Source of the DNA: Bombardia bombarda | Lineage: Eukaryota > Ascomycota > Sordariomycetes > Sordariales > Lasiosphaeriaceae | DNA length: 64,000 bases | Assembly (NCBI GenBank): GCA_030512295.1 | Contig: JAULSR010000003.1 | Span: 1,116,001-1,180,000 of the forward strand | Direction of reading: 5' to 3' | Shown here: one piece after another, positions 11,545-23,172 of the stretch | How the letters are laid out: every line of letters begins with the position of its first letter | Numbering within the stretch: the stretch's first letter is position 1 | Position numbers and translations under genes: made by a program | The notes under the pieces: model-generated | The model's database searches: none | Told to the model about the DNA's origin: nothing | What the model saw: the letters and a program-made list of their open reading frames with translations, nothing else

Positions 11545-13728
11545 TCACTTGACCTCAACATGGTGAGCTTCATCCGACCGCATCCGTAGTTCCGCCTCTT
11601 CAACCGCGCGGTCCCAGTTCGCATGGTGAAGGTACCAAAGCTCGACCGTTGAGACACTGTAATACCTGTCAGTAAAAAACCCCCCAACCACAAGTGTATC
11701 ACACCTCAACAAGGTAGAGAGAAAGACTTACACAACCAATCCAATTGTAATTCCAAACCAAAGACCATGAAGTCTCCAGCCAAGGTACCAGCCCGTCGAG
11801 AACGATATGGGCAACGCAACGAGATAGTATGAGAAGAGGTTGGTGAAGCTCCCAATACTTTGTCTGCCGATTCCTCTGAGAAGGCCATGCGATATGGCAG
11901 CCAGCGAATCAAACATCTGCAGCGCTGCGCAGATGGGCAGAACCTGGCTGACAATGTTCGCAACCTCTTCATCCTTGGTAAAAAGGTAAGGAAGTTTATA
12001 TCGCAGGCTACTCAGCAAGGTCAGGTTGAATATCCCGACAAGACAGCCGGCAACGAGAGCCTGGTAAAGAGTCTGTTAGTAATCTGAGACATAGCAAGAT
12101 CAGTGTTCCACTCCTGAGGACATACCACTTTGGCACTGGTTCGTGCAGCATCGCTGAGCCTCGCGCCAATCAAGTTGGCTACTCGTGTAGAGGCCGCAAT
12201 CGACAATGGGAATGGGATGTTAAACGTGGTCGAGGTTACCGTGACCAAGACGCTCTGGGCAGCAAGGTGTGCACTGCCAAACTGGCTCGCCGCCAATGTC
12301 AAGACCTCGAACGCAAAATACTGCGCCTCGACCATGATCATCCCTGGCAGAGCCAATCGTATCATCGGACCTAGAGTTCGAGTTAGTAACTCGAAGTCAA
12401 CAAGCGAGGATCGTCTTGTACATACCCCAGTTGCTAAACGCATGCCGGCTCAGACCACCCCAGCACTCCATCCCCTCAACGAACCGAACATAAAGAAAAA
12501 GCAGCAGCGGAAGAAGGTTCTGCGTAAACACAACAGCAGCAGCCGCTCCGGCAAAGCCCCACTCCATCTGCCAAACGAAGAACCAGTTGGCCAATATGTT
12601 GAGCGGCGCTCCGATCAACAACACAAAGGTGGTAGCATGAAACAGGCCCTGCGCCTGTACAAACCGCTTCCCGCTCTCAAACGCCGCGACTCCCGGCGTG
12701 CCCAGGATAAGCACACGGAGGTACAGACCCGCCAGAGCCGCCGTGTCCTGATCGGGGATCATCGAACCCAGAACACGGCCCGAGAACCACCACAGCACGG
12801 CAATGGGCACCAACAGCAGCCACAGCAGATACGTCATCCTCTGCAACTGCAGCCCCACCAGCCGCTTATGCCCCGACCCATATGCCTGAGCACACAGCGT
12901 ATCCAGACTGGTCGATAGCCCCTGGACGGGCGCATAGCAAGTGATGTTCGCCGTCATGGTAGCCAAGCTGACGGCGCCCAGCTCCAGCCGGCCGATGCGG
13001 CCGACGGTGAAGACGCTCGTGATGGTGACGGAGTAGTGCAGCAGGAAGGTGACGATCAGAGAGCGGGAATACTGCGCCAGGGTCTGGGCCTCGCGCTGCC
13101 ACGTCGTCTTGATGATGTTGGCCGCGACGGTGGCCTCCCACAGACGCTCCTCCTCGCTAGGGGTCGGCGAGACGGGGCCCAGGTAGTCGTTTTCGAGAAG
13201 AGGCGTGTTCTCGCCGAGCGCCTTGCTAGCCACGCGGGACAGGACAGGGCCGAATCCATCTTTGGGGGGCGGGACCTTGGTGCTGAAGAAGCGGCGGTAC
13301 AGTAGTCTCCAGACGGATTCCTGCTTCGGGCGTGGGTGCTTGGGCGGGATGATGTGGTTGTCGCGCAGGAGACTGCGCTCGGCGTTTCGCGACTGCTCGA
13401 GGTCGCGGGCGTTGATGGCGAGACTTCCCTGGGCCTCGGAGGCGACGATCGGTCTCAGGGTGCCGTAGGCGATGCCGCTGGGGCGGGAGACTAGGTGGGC
13501 TCCGTGTGCTGCACCGCCGTCGTGGTGGTACGCGTCGTAGTCGGTGTCGGACTGCCAGCCATCGTCTTCATGCTCGTCGTCGTCATAGTCGGCTAGATCC
13601 CTGGCGAGGATCTCCTGAGCAATGGGGGAGGCTGAGAGGTAGGATGTCGAGAGCAGGGCAGATGCCTCCAGCACTCGATCAACTCGATCATGACGTCTTG
13701 CAGCATTGATTGGGAGGGCTGAAGACAT
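11545..13728 (-). CDS. MATE-family efflux transporter
   Basis: Four exons on the minus strand, 13728-12426, 12370-12126, 12060-11732 and 11665-11545, give 665 residues. Donors are GTATGT, GTATGT and GTAAGT. The branch sites ACTAAC (twice) and ACTGAC are visible and each junction keeps the frame. The protein is a multidrug/toxin extrusion antiporter, expected in the plasma or vacuolar membrane and exporting organic substrates against protons or sodium. Residues 1 to about 220 form a long hydrophilic, acidic N-terminus, usual for fungal MATEs. Roughly twelve membrane segments follow, with MATE hallmarks such as PVQGLSTSLDTLCAQAYGSG and, in the second half, PLSIAASTRVANLIGA. The C-terminus (W...RAVEEAELR) is also typical. 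Specificity cannot be read from sequence. An A20 tract lies directly before the start codon. Confidence 0.93.
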
Positions 13729-13729
13729 C

Positions 13730-13749
13730 TTTTTTTTTTTTTTTTTTTT
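13730..13749 (-). repeat. A20 tract in the MATE mRNA leader
   Basis: Twenty T on the plus strand are A20 in the mRNA, ending one base before the MATE ATG. This is a homopolymer in the 5' untranslated region; its length is prone to sequencing and replication slippage. Confidence 0.85.
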
Positions 13750-16700
13750 CCTTCCCTTTTTGGCTGGATGCGACTGAGCTCGGGGGCAAAGGGTTGGACT
13801 GCGAAGCTCACAGGGTGTCCGAAATGTTTGAGACTGGAAAGAAAAGAGGCAGGCAGACTAGAGGGAGATGCAGAAAACCACGGGCCACCGAGACCAAATC
13901 GCCCAGCGATGCAAGCCAGCGACCGTCTCGATGGGAAGAAGAGAGAGAATGGACAGTGGAGAAAGGTCTCAATTATAATTAGAGATCTCTATAATTATAG
14001 ACCCGGTTGCCTGGATGTGTGGGAGCCGTCAGACAGTGGCGAAGAAGGAACAACCCGGCAGGCACCTTCCCTTCATCCCAACTTTTATGAGGACCCTGAA
14101 AAGCCACTAGACCTAGAGATAGATCGACGAGGCGGTCAAAGAAAACTGCTGACCGACTCCCGTCGGCCATACCGCTGACAGGACTGTTCTCTGGTCCCGG
14201 CAACTTATCTTTTCCTCCCATCCGTCCCAATGCACAAAGATAAGACGCAAAAGGCACACATACACGAACTTATTCGAGTCCAGCACTATGTGACACTTGA
14301 TCGACAAGAACTAGCATGTCTTTTGCCCCACGGAGAAAGAGCTCCAAAAAGGTTCAGGTGAGGTCCAGCCAAGGTCAACGAGGCCTGCCTCCGGGGCTGT
14401 CCGTGACAAGTGGCGAAAGTCACTTGTTCACCAGGGGCTCGGCTAGTACACTCCACATCCACGGTCCGCGGCAATGGCAACGGAAACAAGATTTCCGATT
14501 ACACTGCACCCGGTGGTGTTGCGGTGAGGTGCCCTTTTTGCAACTATTTTGTCTGTTTTCATGTCGACAAACATTTCGAGCAAGGTCTGTCAGAGTGGCA
14601 GTTTGCAGGAGCAGATGGCCCGCGTTTGGTTGAACGTCCAGGCGGGATCGAGCATAGCCACTCTGTGTCCTGATTGGGACATCCGAGAACAATGGGAAGC
14701 TTGACCGTTGGACAGAGCGGCTCGACTTTGACAGGACATCAACGGGTTTCAAGTTCAAAGGGATGAAGGAAGGGGGGGGAAAAAACAGAACGATGACGAT
14801 CTTGGAGACGCATGCATGATGCATACTGCAACCACACCCGCGCTGCACAGTGCTTTGCCTGCACATGCACAGAATAAATCAAGCTACTACCTCGCCTTAG
14901 TGTAGCCATGCAACCAATACATTGTTGTTGCTGACTTATCTTGCCTGCCATCGTTATCTGTCGGTCGCACCATGATGTTGTTATCTTCTTACGCCACATG
15001 CAGAACGCCGATCTTGCAATGTTACGACCGAGATTTTGCGGTGTTGGGCGTTGAATGGTTGTGGCGACTTGCAAGTTTTCGTTTACGTGATCAGTGACCG
15101 TGGGGGTGTGGTCAAATAGAAATTTCCATCTTTCCTCCATCTCCATCATCATAGAGTCAGTCGAGCTGGTGGCACAATAGAACTAGACTGGTTGCACCCT
15201 GCCAAGAATGACATCGACTATCCGAGCATCGCCTTGCGGTTCGTCGCTTGTGTCACGCCAAAATGCTTGGCACATGCAACAGCTTGTTAAGCTAGAGACG
15301 AGAGAGCTCGAAGCTACCCCTCCTTGATTTTGGAGGTCGATTTTGCAACCAACCTACGAAATGGTTACACTAGCTGTATGACGGCGTCCAAGAACAGTAA
15401 GAAATGCCGCATACTTCACACCAAAAGGCAAGATCCTTCGCGTCCTCCTCTTGCATCTTTCTTTGTTCCTTCCTGGTGTCTTTATCACATGGAATAGCGG
15501 GTCGTGGGCAACAGCGGTGCGCAGAAAAAGGGAGACGACTGTTCGTGCCTGGCTCCACGATCGCCAGCAATCTGCTTGGCATCTCTGCTTGGCATCAAAA
15601 GAGACGAAGGCGCTTTTGTTAACATGGCCGTTGAACGTTGATGCCATAGACACAGCACCCGCTTTCCCACCCTGTGACCCATCCGTCCTGCAGCTAACAT
15701 TCTCTCCACGACCGTGCATCCAGCTCGATGAAACTGGTGCTAGCGCGATATGACAACGCGGGATATTTGCGTGGGGTGCACATCACCGGCACAGTTGGGC
15801 CTTGTCACTGGCCGCCTCACTCTCAGCATAAAAACACCTTTACCTTTGTGCTGCCTTGGGTACAGTACACCGCGAATGAGACTAAGGCAAGGAAGCCTGT
15901 CGGATGCGAGCCACACCTCACTTTCCATGTTTTTCTTCCCACCAAGCCAGCAGAGTTGCGGTGAGGCCTCCCAGTATTCGAGAGATGAGCGGATGCAACA
16001 CGAGCTTATTCGCAACCCCAACCCCGGCCATCACCATCGCCATCGTCGTTACCAGCAATCACTAGCACCATCGCATATAGGTTCAAAGATCTGAATAACT
16101 CAGACCTTCATGTCAAATGTCATAGCAAGCGCACAAGACCTAAAATACCTTCGTTCTATTTTATCCAAATCCTGACGCCTCATCTCATGGATGGGTGATA
16201 GGTTAACGATCAGACCCTTCCCTAAGTCGTCATCCTGCTTTTCACGTCGCACATTACTTTAATTATATGCATCTGCACCGACACGATGCCGTAGTATCTG
16301 CGCCGTGACCATTCCAGAACATAAATCCCTCATGGGTATAACAGCCGGCAACCTCGCATCAAGTAAATAAACCAACCATCTACATTTCGGTGGGACTTCA
16401 TCCCAACCCGATACTTGCTGAACACTTCGGCTTCAGTCAAAGTGTAGACAACAACAAGTCATTGCTCTTTACCGGTTCATGAACATGATAAATGTGAGCA
16501 TAAATGGCATCAATACCTGGCTATTGGCAGCTATCGTTGCTCACCTTCATACAACCAACCCCCTGACTGACTCGCGAACATGACCATCCCAGTCTTCCCC
16601 CTGACTGCCTTAGTCTCAAAGGGGTAATCCGAGATGTCACCCACAAATGCAACAAAAAACAAAGACACAAGGCAGCAGAGGAGCCCAGGGGCTTCTCAGA

Positions 16701-17896
16701 CAGTCCAGTCGGTAGGAACTAGCATGGATCCGTTTGGCTGCAGTACCGTGATCACAAAGTTTAGACTGGGTAAGTAGTTGGCAAGTATCTACACCACCAT
16801 CCAAGAAACATCTCTTACAATGCCCACAATACCTGCATATAGCTGAACGAGGCACTTACTCAGTTCTTGCTTCTAAACAAGAAATTCCCCCCCGACGATG
16901 TAACATGCAGCCTTCCTCAAAGGCTCCAGCTCTAACACAAGAGCCTTCGCGGAGACAAATAGAGATCCCTACAAACAAACCCTCTATCTTGCAAGGTATG
17001 CCATTACGGTCTCACCCCTCCCTGAGAATGGGAGACGGCCACAAGGTCACCAACAGGGTGCACCCTCCCACACCCATAGTTCTAGTGCACCGAGCATAGC
17101 CATGATGGTGAACCCTTTCCCTCGTGGCATTGTGACAGAAATCCCCGCTACCATCTATCGCACTGCATAAAGCATCGTGATGTCATGTCATCCATCCTAA
17201 CCACCTTCATCGGTTTACGAGGAAGGGGGTAGTAGTAACCACACGCTGAGTTCGCACTCTCCTGTACCCTCACCGGATGCATATGGTTAACCGCGTCCCT
17301 GGTCTTGATCTGCACCCTGTATCTTGTGATATCTGTAGCACATCAGTTTACACTAACTATCGCTTCTTTCAGCCAGCCATCAACGTATCTCATAAAGAGC
17401 CAGACCTGAGGGGCACGTTGAGTTTAAATAGGTACGTTGGCCTGATATGATAGCGGACAACACTTACAAACATCTTGAAGCAGTCACGGGTGAACCCCTT
17501 TAAGATCGGAAAGGATGCCAAGAATCATGGTCAGCAACGAGTGCCAGTAACCAAGTCGGTTAGGAGAAGGTTAAATCGGCGCTTGTCATTGATGGACAAG
17601 GCCAGTGATCTATCTTCCACTAAGCTACTGATTGAATTTTGAAATATGCCATGCCAAGAAAGGAATACCCAACTCTGAACTTTTTATGTCTTCTCGCGAA
17701 GCCATCCATCCACCCCCGCCTGCCCCTACCCAGCCCAATGAATGCCTCCGCACAGACGAAAAAGAAGATGAAGAACAGAAGAGATTTATAGAAAAAAGGC
17801 CTCGGGAAATGGAAACTACCTACCTACCTACCTACACACCCCATCTGCTGCGACAAATGACGTAGGAAATGTAAAGAAAGGAAATTTGAAGAGAAC
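13750..17896. other. Intergenic region without supportable gene
   Basis: A 4.1-kb spacer upstream of the MATE gene and downstream of the DUF4360 gene. Frames here are short and overlap on both strands; none has a clear start plus a recognisable domain. A TACC tetranucleotide run lies near 17816-17834. The MATE promoter must be in the first part. Confidence 0.45.
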
Positions 17897-18564
17897 CTAG
17901 CACTGCTTCCACTCAAAGTCCAAGTTCTCCGACAGCGCCTCAAAGTAGGCCTTGCTGCCGTCTCCCGTGAGCGCGCCGCGGAAGTTGATGTTCAGGATGC
18001 CGATGCTGCCCGAGGAGTCGGAGCACGGCGACCAGACGGGCGACACGGTATTGTGCAGGGTGACGGTCTGGTCGATGGTCGACGCGCCGGCCTTGTTGCT
18101 GAGGCGTCCCTTAGCGGTAGCCTGTGCAGAGCAGATAGAACCTAATCAGCTCTCGTCCCCGTGTTTTTATGCATATCTCAGGCGTCTGGTCTGGTAAAGG
18201 GGAGGAATCTTACCGTCTTGGCCGCACTCGCGCTATAGAAAACAGTGGTGTAAAAGTCGAGGCATGTGCCGGGGGACAGCACGACGTGCGACTTGACGTA
18301 GTTGTCCTTGAGGGCGAGCTGCCAGCCGCTGCCGCCCGTGGTCTGGATGTGGGCCTCGCAGTTGAGCGTCTGGTTGGTGCCCGGGTACGAGGCAGCGAAA
18401 TTGTTGAAGGTCAGGGTCGGGTCGTTGAGGTCGCCGGAGAACTTTGGGTCCCGCGGGCAGCCGTTGCCCGAGTACGAGATGGAGGCAATCCGGGGCTGTT
18501 GAGCGGCGACGAGTGCCGGATAGACGGCGGCTAATAGGACGGTGAGGTGTGTGAGGGGGCCCAT
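17897..18564 (-). CDS. Secreted DUF4360-family protein
   Basis: Two exons, 18564-18214 and 18121-17897, give 191 residues. The 92-nt intron has a GTAAGA donor and CACAG acceptor and is in phase 0. The start was set at the ATG at 18564 because it gives a clean signal peptide (about 1-20, MGPLTHLTVLLAAVYPALVA). The open frame extends 17 codons upstream but only to a TTG. The mature protein has the pattern I know from DUF4360: an early SYSGNGCP, then FNNFAASYPG, a cysteine in LNCEAH, a GWQLAL strand and, in the second exon, SPVWSPCSDSSGSIGILNINFR. The family is common among small secreted proteins of fungi and has no established activity. No neighbour suggests a role. Expected to be extracellular. 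Confidence 0.88.
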
Positions 18565-20287
18565 TTTGATGGTTTTGGTGGGTGGTGTGGTTGGTTTTCT
18601 TGGCGGAGTCGGCAACTTGCTGTTATCTTTCTAGATAAGGTAAGGGGCGTGTCAGGTTTTGTTATTGAGTTGATAGTTGTTGTAGTGATTGTGAGTGATG
18701 AATGTTGTAAATCTGTATTAGCAGTAGATCAGCAGTCTGCACTCCCCTCTTATAGAAGCGACGGATAGCTCAACCACGATGTGCTTCAGACCCGACCGGA
18801 GATTGACGACGGGAGGGCCTAGAACTGGGCGATGGTGGTGAGGTTCCGTTTTGCCACTGTGCACCCAAACGATGCCAAAGTCAGGTTGTCCGTTGTCGAC
18901 AAGTGTTAGCGTGGGAGCATTTACCACTTTATCCATATTGCAGCCCGCGAATCCGGGCCCCTGGATTGGCAAACGTTCTGTGTTAGATTACCCCCCCAAA
19001 AATAGACCAGTCAGAGAATTCCTGGTCGCGAGCCTTTTAGCGCTCTGCTCCGATGTCCAGGTTCAAAGGCGATGGGCAAAGACAAAAAGAAGATTACCTA
19101 GTGCTGGAAAATGAGTGAAACGGTGTTCTTTAGGACTCCCGGAGCGGCTGTTGCATGGAATGCAGCGGTCAATTTAAGCATATATGAACGTATCCTTGCC
19201 ACATCTTTGTTGCACCCCGGATAGAAGATGGGGTGCTCGATCATCGTTCTGCCGGTTGTGGTGCTGCGTGGTGTTGTGTGGTTGCTTTCCCCATCGCCAG
19301 TCGGTTGGTGGTGGTCCCATCCAGTCCCCAACCACCCTTGGTCCCTGGGGATAAGGTTGTGCTCAGTGGCACTCCAGTCATCGGTGCAGCCCAACCGATG
19401 AAAGCCGCGCATTCTTCGTGTGTAAAAACGAAGAAGCAAAAGACCTGCGGAGCTCATTTCCGTTTTATGATATTGCGACGATGTGACATGGTGCCTGTTC
19501 CTGACTGCACCCCTGGAGGCCGAGGCACCGTCAAGACCGCTCGAGACCGTGACTGATAATGTGCAACCGACGGCTGATTCATAGTTAGCACTTAAACGCC
19601 TTTTCTAGCCCTGACAAGGGCATATAGTCTGCAGGTGCCGTCGGTTCGTCTGGGGAAAATGGGGCAAGACCCTGGAATTAAGGTAGGATTAGGAGCATCA
19701 TCTTGATAGGATTGATGCCATTTATAAGTCGATAGCAGAAATTTGCATGCCTCAGACGAAATAACCCAAATTCCTTACATCGTCACTCAGTCCTGAAATA
19801 ACTTCGCTTCCCGAAAATCATATGTCACAAAATCGGTGTGCTGCATGTCTTGGCGTGTTCGGTGCATTTCTGGAATCGGGATTTACATTGTCCGTAAAGT
19901 GCTATGATGTCGGCTCTGAATTTTCCCAGAAAGGAGGGCGATCGCGGCCTGGGCATCTTTGTGAAAATGTTGTTGTTTGGTCAAGCACTGTGCATGGACG
20001 AAAGGATGAGGACAAGATGCTTCTCGCAAAGAGGGTGATGTGAACTGAGGATCCCGAATGAGGTGATCAGATTGTGGATCAGGCGGACGTCCAGTAGTAG
20101 TTCCATGGTTTGCGGTTCGCGACTTCCTTCACAAAAGAGTTTGGGAAATTAACATTGCGTCATGGTTGCCCTTGGTCATACGTCACGTTAGTGTCTGCAA
20201 ACTGAAAGGGACCAGCCAGACAGGATCGACTGCTCAGGCTCATTTGATTTTGCACTTTGTCAAGATAGCCCCAGGTCTACGGTCAAT
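18565..20287. other. Intergenic region (DUF4360 promoter, FNT 3' flank)
   Basis: About 1.7 kb between two minus-strand genes. It contains the DUF4360 promoter and the 3' region of the transporter gene. I see no gene or clear repeat. Confidence 0.5.
18749..18754 (-). promoter_or_regulatory. TATA-like element of the DUF4360 gene
   Basis: The minus strand reads TATAAG about 185 nt upstream of the DUF4360 ATG. It is plausible as a core promoter if the leader is about 150 nt long. Confidence 0.4.
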
Positions 20288-21474
20288 CTAGCTAAGACTG
20301 CTATGGTCCGATGTCGACTCTGTCTTCCTGACAATGACGCGGCTGCCGTCCTCGTTCTCCTGTCCCCCATGCTCGACGTCACCGGCAGATCTGTTGAGGA
20401 AGCCGAAAAGGTTGCCACCAATATGGTGTTGATGAGATGTGCCGTCGATCTTGATCTCTGGCGCGCCATGAAGGTGCATGCAGTAATAGTATGCCCCGCA
20501 GAATCCAGCACCCCCAATAATGTTACCGAGACCGGCGGGAATGATGCCTATAGCGCTGAGTTAGTATCACCTCTTCTCATCTCACCCTATCCATTTCGTA
20601 ACTCACCTTTCCAGATAAACAACCCAACAGTCAGATTCGGCGTTCCCAGCCACAGTCCAAGGGGAATGAAAAACATGTTTGCAACAACGTGATCGAGGCC
20701 GAGCACCACAAAGCCAAACAGCGGCCACCACATGGCAAAGATCTTAGCCGTGATGTCCTTAGACTGCATGCTAAGATAGCACGCTAGGCAGACGAGCCAG
20801 TTACAGCCGATAGCGCGCAAGAAGATTTGGTGGAACTGAGGATCGATCTGCTTGCCTGTCACAAAGGTGATGACCTGGCTTTTGTATGGCTCATGGTCGA
20901 ACACGCCGCCATCTGCAGAGAAATATGTCAGTACACCAATATCCGAGATCATAATCGCTGATGCCCATATACTCACAACCAAAGATAAACACCATCGTGA
21001 AGAGACACCCAGCCATGTTCCCCCAGAAGCAGAGGAACCAGTGCATGAACAGCCTCGGGATAGACAGCCTTCCATGCAGCGCAGCTACAGTAGTGAACAT
21101 GGTGCTGCCAGTAAACAGCTCCGCGCCCGTCAAGCTGCTTAGTTCCCGTCAGTAATACAATACACACGATAGATCCATGACCCGAACCGCACAGGGGTAA
21201 GAGAGAGACCATACATAATCATGACCAAGCCAATTGGAAATATCAGCGCGCCAAACATCCTGAGCAGGCCCGGCGCGTTCTCCGCATACCACGGGGCAGT
21301 GGTAACGATGAGCAAGGCAGCACCTGCAAACGCCACAAGACCACCTCCCGAGACCGCCAAAATGAAGACCCGGTCAGGCCTCATGTGGCCCTTCATGGAG
21401 CCCGCGCGCGAGACAAGCTCGATTGTCTCAGCCGGCGTATAGGAAGCATGGAACACGTTCTGAGCGGCAGCCAT
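20288..21474 (-). CDS. Formate/nitrite transporter (FNT family)
   Basis: Four exons, 21474-21215, 21134-20977, 20912-20607 and 20547-20288, give 327 residues. Introns are 80, 64 and 59 nt with GTATGG, GTGAGT and GTGAGT donors, and TTACTGAC and TACTAAC branch sites in the first and last. The product is a six-helix, aquaporin-like FNT channel that moves nitrite or formate across the plasma membrane. Family motifs are visible: GLVMIILTGAELFTG across the first junction, FHQIFLRAIGCNWLVCLACY, DHVVANMFFIPLG, and PAGLGNIIGGAGFCGAYYY across the last junction. The fungal members I know best are NitA-like nitrite transporters, but FNT proteins also carry formate. No nitrate or nitrite reductase gene lies in the window. 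GATA motifs upstream fit nitrogen control. The C-terminal 60 residues are polar and probably cytosolic. Confidence 0.95.
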
Positions 21475-23172
21475 TCTCGCGGTGTATTTTCCCTGGCTAA
21501 ATTACAGACGTCAACACACAGATCCATCGTCGTTTCACACACCCAGTATCTTCGGAAGTATGAAGACATGCCCGCCAATTACCGAGGCAAGCTGCGTATC
21601 CATGAAGCTATGTCACCGTCGCCGCTGCCGGCAGTACCGAGTCCACGCCATTGCCCGATTTTCAGTCGCAACCGTGGAAACTACGAACATCCGAGTGCTG
21701 AAGGACTGCAGGATTAAAAAGACAAAATCTTCGCACTTACTTTGGTTGGCTGCTTGCCCGGTAGGTTTGTACGTTCAGGCTGCACTGATTCCAATAGGGG
21801 ATCTATCTGTCTGGGTTGGGGGCTGCGGTTGGCTGACAAGACAGGACAGATAGCAACAACCCACCCACTTTCGCGATAAATAGAGAGAGACTGCCCTGGA
21901 GAACCAAGACTCTATCCCACACGCAGAAGCCTTGGATTTACATGCCTACACTGTAGGAAATTTCTGACGCGCGAGCGGTGGAACCCATCCGCCCAGGAAC
22001 AATGACTCGCCGGAAACCGGCACCGAACCTACCCCGTATGGCCCCTTATCGACATGACGCTGAGCAGAGTCCACTTGTTCGAGTCCGTTGCGCGCGTAGT
22101 CAAAGTTAATTCGGTCTCTCCCTTTTTATTCTCACAGTATTGTATCTACGACTGCAAAAAGGGGGACAGGCTTGGCAGCTGCGACTGCACCTAGTAAGTA
22201 CCAGTGATGCATCGGCTCCTGTCGCCAAGTCATCCTAGGTTTAATTTCTTATCGGAAGCAGACTTATCAGAAGCTATCACGTCATCATGCACGTCCCGAC
22301 TGAAGGGATCCCCTTAACTGCACGGATAGCGAGATGCCTAGCGAAGGAAGTCAGGGATTCCTTGTCCAGCAAGGCTTAGGTAAGAGGGAGTTAAGATGCG
22401 AGTTTATCCGAGGTTTTTCGTGTCCTAGTTTGTGGGGGAATGGAACCCGGAGAAGTTACACGAAGGTGAGTATACTGTGTTGTCGTGTGGACTCCTTTCG
22501 GTACCGTGATACCTACCCCTAGATAACTCGGTTGCCAATGCTGGGCACTTCCCTGTATTAGTCTTTTCTAAGATCAACTCAGAGTTTAAGGTGGCTTAAG
22601 CTTAGGTCTTGGTGCCGATACCAAAGAGGTTATGATGCCGAATTCTGGTCATACTACCTGTAAAGTGATATTGGACTTCCCTGACAAGACTAAGCAACAG
22701 TTGGTATAATTACCTACACTTCAACGGTTTTTAATAACATTGAACCATTTATTTAGAATACACACCAAATCTCGCCCTGTCACAATCTCCATTGGCTCCA
22801 TTCTCGCAAAGGACTCTAATTGAAAGCTGTTTGTAAAGCGTTACGATAGTGATACATATGTGTAGTTAAGTCATACTAAATCCCGTTGATAGATATACCA
22901 GATCCATTCCGTTACCACCAAGCCACCTTGTGTCCCATTTTCCTTCCCCCAACATTCCCAAAGCACACATAATTTCCAATTAAAACTCCAAATTCGATCC
23001 GTATCCAAAAGCCGATCCAAACAAATGAAAGAGAATACAGGTAAAAAAGCAACAGAGAATGAAAGAGTAGGTATCAAAAATCGGCCCATCCCACCACCAT
23101 TGAACGCCATCCAACCCCAAAAGTGCCCAACTAACTCGGTGGGTCGCCCAAATCATATATCATCACATCAGA
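21475..23172. other. FNT promoter and downstream flank of the PTH11-like gene
   Basis: A 1.7-kb spacer between two minus-strand genes, holding the FNT promoter with its GATA cluster and the 3' flank of the PTH11-like gene. I find no coding region; 22540-22870 is AT-rich. Confidence 0.5.
21803..22279. promoter_or_regulatory. Cluster of HGATAR (AreA/NIT2-type) sites upstream of the FNT gene
   Basis: Six matches to HGATAR on either strand: 21803-21808, 21848-21853, 21875-21880, 22249-22254, 22264-22269 and 22274-22279. The last three lie within 31 bp. They are 330-805 bp upstream of the transporter ATG. AreA/NIT2 GATA factors bind such clusters in nitrogen-regulated genes; function here is inferred. 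Confidence 0.4.

Noticed and set aside
11657..11658. Alternative acceptor (TTACAG) for the last MATE exon
   Set aside because: It changes the frame; the acceptor ending at 11666 gives a C-terminus typical of fungal MATE proteins.
14410..14673. Plus-strand frame with a CPFCNYFVC cysteine motif
   Set aside because: No ATG start, and the cysteine motif is not supported by any wider zinc-finger pattern.
22075..22090. tRNA B-box-like GTTCGAGTCC
   Set aside because: No A box upstream and no acceptor stem.
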